A DNA stretch of 7,386 nucleotides, from positions 1 through 7,386 of the forward strand of contig CAMOTK010000101.1 in the NCBI GenBank assembly GCA_946625715.1, read 5' to 3'. Numbering within the stretch: the stretch's first letter is position 1; every line of letters begins with the position of its first letter. The DNA comes from an uncultured Prevotella sp. Lineage in GTDB: Bacteria > Bacteroidota > Bacteroidia > Bacteroidales > Bacteroidaceae. Positions 6,760 through 7,386 of this stretch are shown one piece after another. Position numbers and translations under genes: made by a program. Under the pieces are notes generated by a model. The model did no database searches and had not been told where the DNA came from. It was given only the letters and a program-made list of their open reading frames with translations.

Positions 6760-7266
6760 ATGGAACCCAAAGTAAGCATTATCATGGGCAGCACCAGCGA
6801 CCTGCCCGTCATGGAGAAAGCCTGCAAACTGCTCAACGACCTGCAGGTACCGTTTGAAGTAAACGCCCTCTCGGCACACCGCACGCCCGACGCCGTGGAA
6901 CTGTTTGCCAAAGGGGCCAAGGCACGCGGCATTCGTGTCATCATTGCCGGGGCCGGCATGGCGGCTGCTCTGCCGGGCGTCATTGCTGCCTCGACCACGC
7001 TGCCCGTCATCGGTGTGCCCATCAAAGGCATGCTCGACGGTCTCGACGCCATGCTCTCCATCATACAGATGCCGCCGGGCATTCCTGTGGCCACCGTCGG
7101 CGTGAACGGTGCACAGAACGCTGCCATCCTGGCCGTGGAGATGCTGGCTCTGAGCGATGAGGCTCTGGCCCTGCGGCTGCACGACTACAAGGAGGGGCTG
7201 AGAGAGAAGATTGAGAAAGCGAATAAGGAACTGGCTGAAGTGAAGTATGAGTTCAAGACGAATTAG
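6760..7266 (+). CDS. purE: N5-carboxyaminoimidazole ribonucleotide mutase PurE
   Basis: 168-residue cytoplasmic enzyme of de novo purine synthesis that converts N5-CAIR to CAIR, normally with PurK as partner. The length fits class I PurE. Motifs: MGSTSD at 9-14 (phosphate/ribose binding), SAHRTP at 38-43 with catalytic His40 (E. coli His45), [13 protein letters not shown] at 61-73, and [13 protein letters not shown] at 101-113. Alignment from memory with E. coli PurE puts Ala70 where E. coli has His75. The start ATG at 6760 gives the standard N-terminus; there is no strong Shine-Dalgarno. purK is not in the window. The last 20 bp overlap the start of ispG. Confidence 0.96.
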   Translation: MEPKVSIIMGSTSDLPVMEKACKLLNDLQVPFEVNALSAHRTPDAVELFAKGAKARGIRVIIAGAGMAAALPGVIAASTTLPVIGVPIKGMLDGLDAMLSIIQMPPGIPVATVGVNGAQNAAILAVEMLALSDEALALRLHDYKEGLREKIEKANKELAEVKYEFKTN

Positions 7267-7386
7267 CAGTGTTGCCCGTGTGGGCAACATCGAGATAGGC
7301 GGACAGAATCCCATCCGCATACAGTCGATGACCACCACCGACACCAACGATACGGAGGCTTGCGTGGCGCAGGCCAAGCGCATCAT
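7247..7386 (+). CDS. ispG: 4-hydroxy-3-methylbut-2-enyl diphosphate synthase IspG (GcpE), 5' part only
   Basis: Only the first 46 codons are in the window; the gene runs off the right edge. IspG is a 4Fe-4S enzyme of the non-mevalonate (MEP) pathway that converts MEcPP to HMBPP. The visible protein begins [19 protein letters not shown], then NPIRIQSM at 21-28 and [12 protein letters not shown] at 35-46, the recognisable IspG N-terminal TIM-barrel strand and first helix. The ATG at 7247 is the first possible start, as an in-frame TGA lies at 7241-7243. It overlaps purE by 20 bp in another frame. The catalytic and Fe-S domains lie outside the window. A strong hairpin lies in codons 8-15. Confidence 0.92.
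   Translation, partial: MSSRRISSVARVGNIEIGGQNPIRIQSMTTTDTNDTEACVAQAKRI
7270..7289 (+). other. Perfect 8-bp hairpin just after the purE stop, within early ispG
   Basis: TGTTGCCC (7270-7277) pairs exactly with GGGCAACA (7282-7289) around a GTGT loop. It begins 4 nt after the purE stop and 21 nt after the first two bases of the ispG start codon. No T-run follows, so it is not an intrinsic terminator. It could slow ribosomes or exonucleases, or be chance. Confidence 0.5.

Overview
The window looks like a chromosomal housekeeping segment from a GC-rich member of the Bacteroidota, most likely order Bacteroidales (Prevotella/Bacteroides-like). Two things point there. The promoters have the Bacteroidetes -33/-7 form (TTG or TTTG, about 20 bp, TAnnTTTG) with A-rich leaders and little Shine-Dalgarno. 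The protein set and gene order (U32 protein-SufE; RpoN-PAP2-PurE-IspG) also look Bacteroidales-like, although this was judged from memory and not by a search. The genus cannot be fixed from the sequence alone.

Layout. (1) 1-72 is a promoter region. It drives a rightward three-gene unit: a YitT-family membrane protein (73-984), a U32-family protein with the full iron-sulphur cysteine signature (965-2212) and sufE (2209-2628). The genes overlap by 20 bp and 4 bp. (2) On the minus strand lies a secreted histidine acid phosphatase (3919 down to 2612). It converges on sufE, and the two coding ends overlap by 17 bp. (3) A 69-bp intergenic gap (3920-3988) holds two face-to-face promoters that share the same 34 bp. 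(4) The rightward promoter there opens a five-gene unit: an uncharacterised 215-aa protein (3989-4636), rpoN (4641-6134), a PAP2-like membrane protein (6131-6751), purE (6760-7266) and the start of ispG (7247 to the window edge, cut). Gaps and overlaps are +4, -4, +8 and -20 bp.

How they may work together. The first unit pairs a probable Fe-S hydroxylase-type U32 protein with the sulphur-transfer protein SufE, and IspG in the other unit is also a 4Fe-4S enzyme. The second unit combines the alternative sigma factor sigma-54 with purine synthesis (PurE), isoprenoid precursor synthesis (IspG) and a possible lipid-pyrophosphate phosphatase. The promoter in front of rpoN is of the primary-sigma type, so this unit is probably expressed constitutively and not controlled by sigma-54.

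No RNA genes, insertion sequences, CRISPR arrays, phage genes or signs of recent transfer were seen. Coding density is very high, and long open frames on the opposite strand are by-products of GC-rich codon use. I found no convincing new defence or mobile system. The most interesting items are the interlocked divergent promoter, the unknown gene tied to rpoN, and the departures from usual motifs in the PAP2-like protein and PurE.
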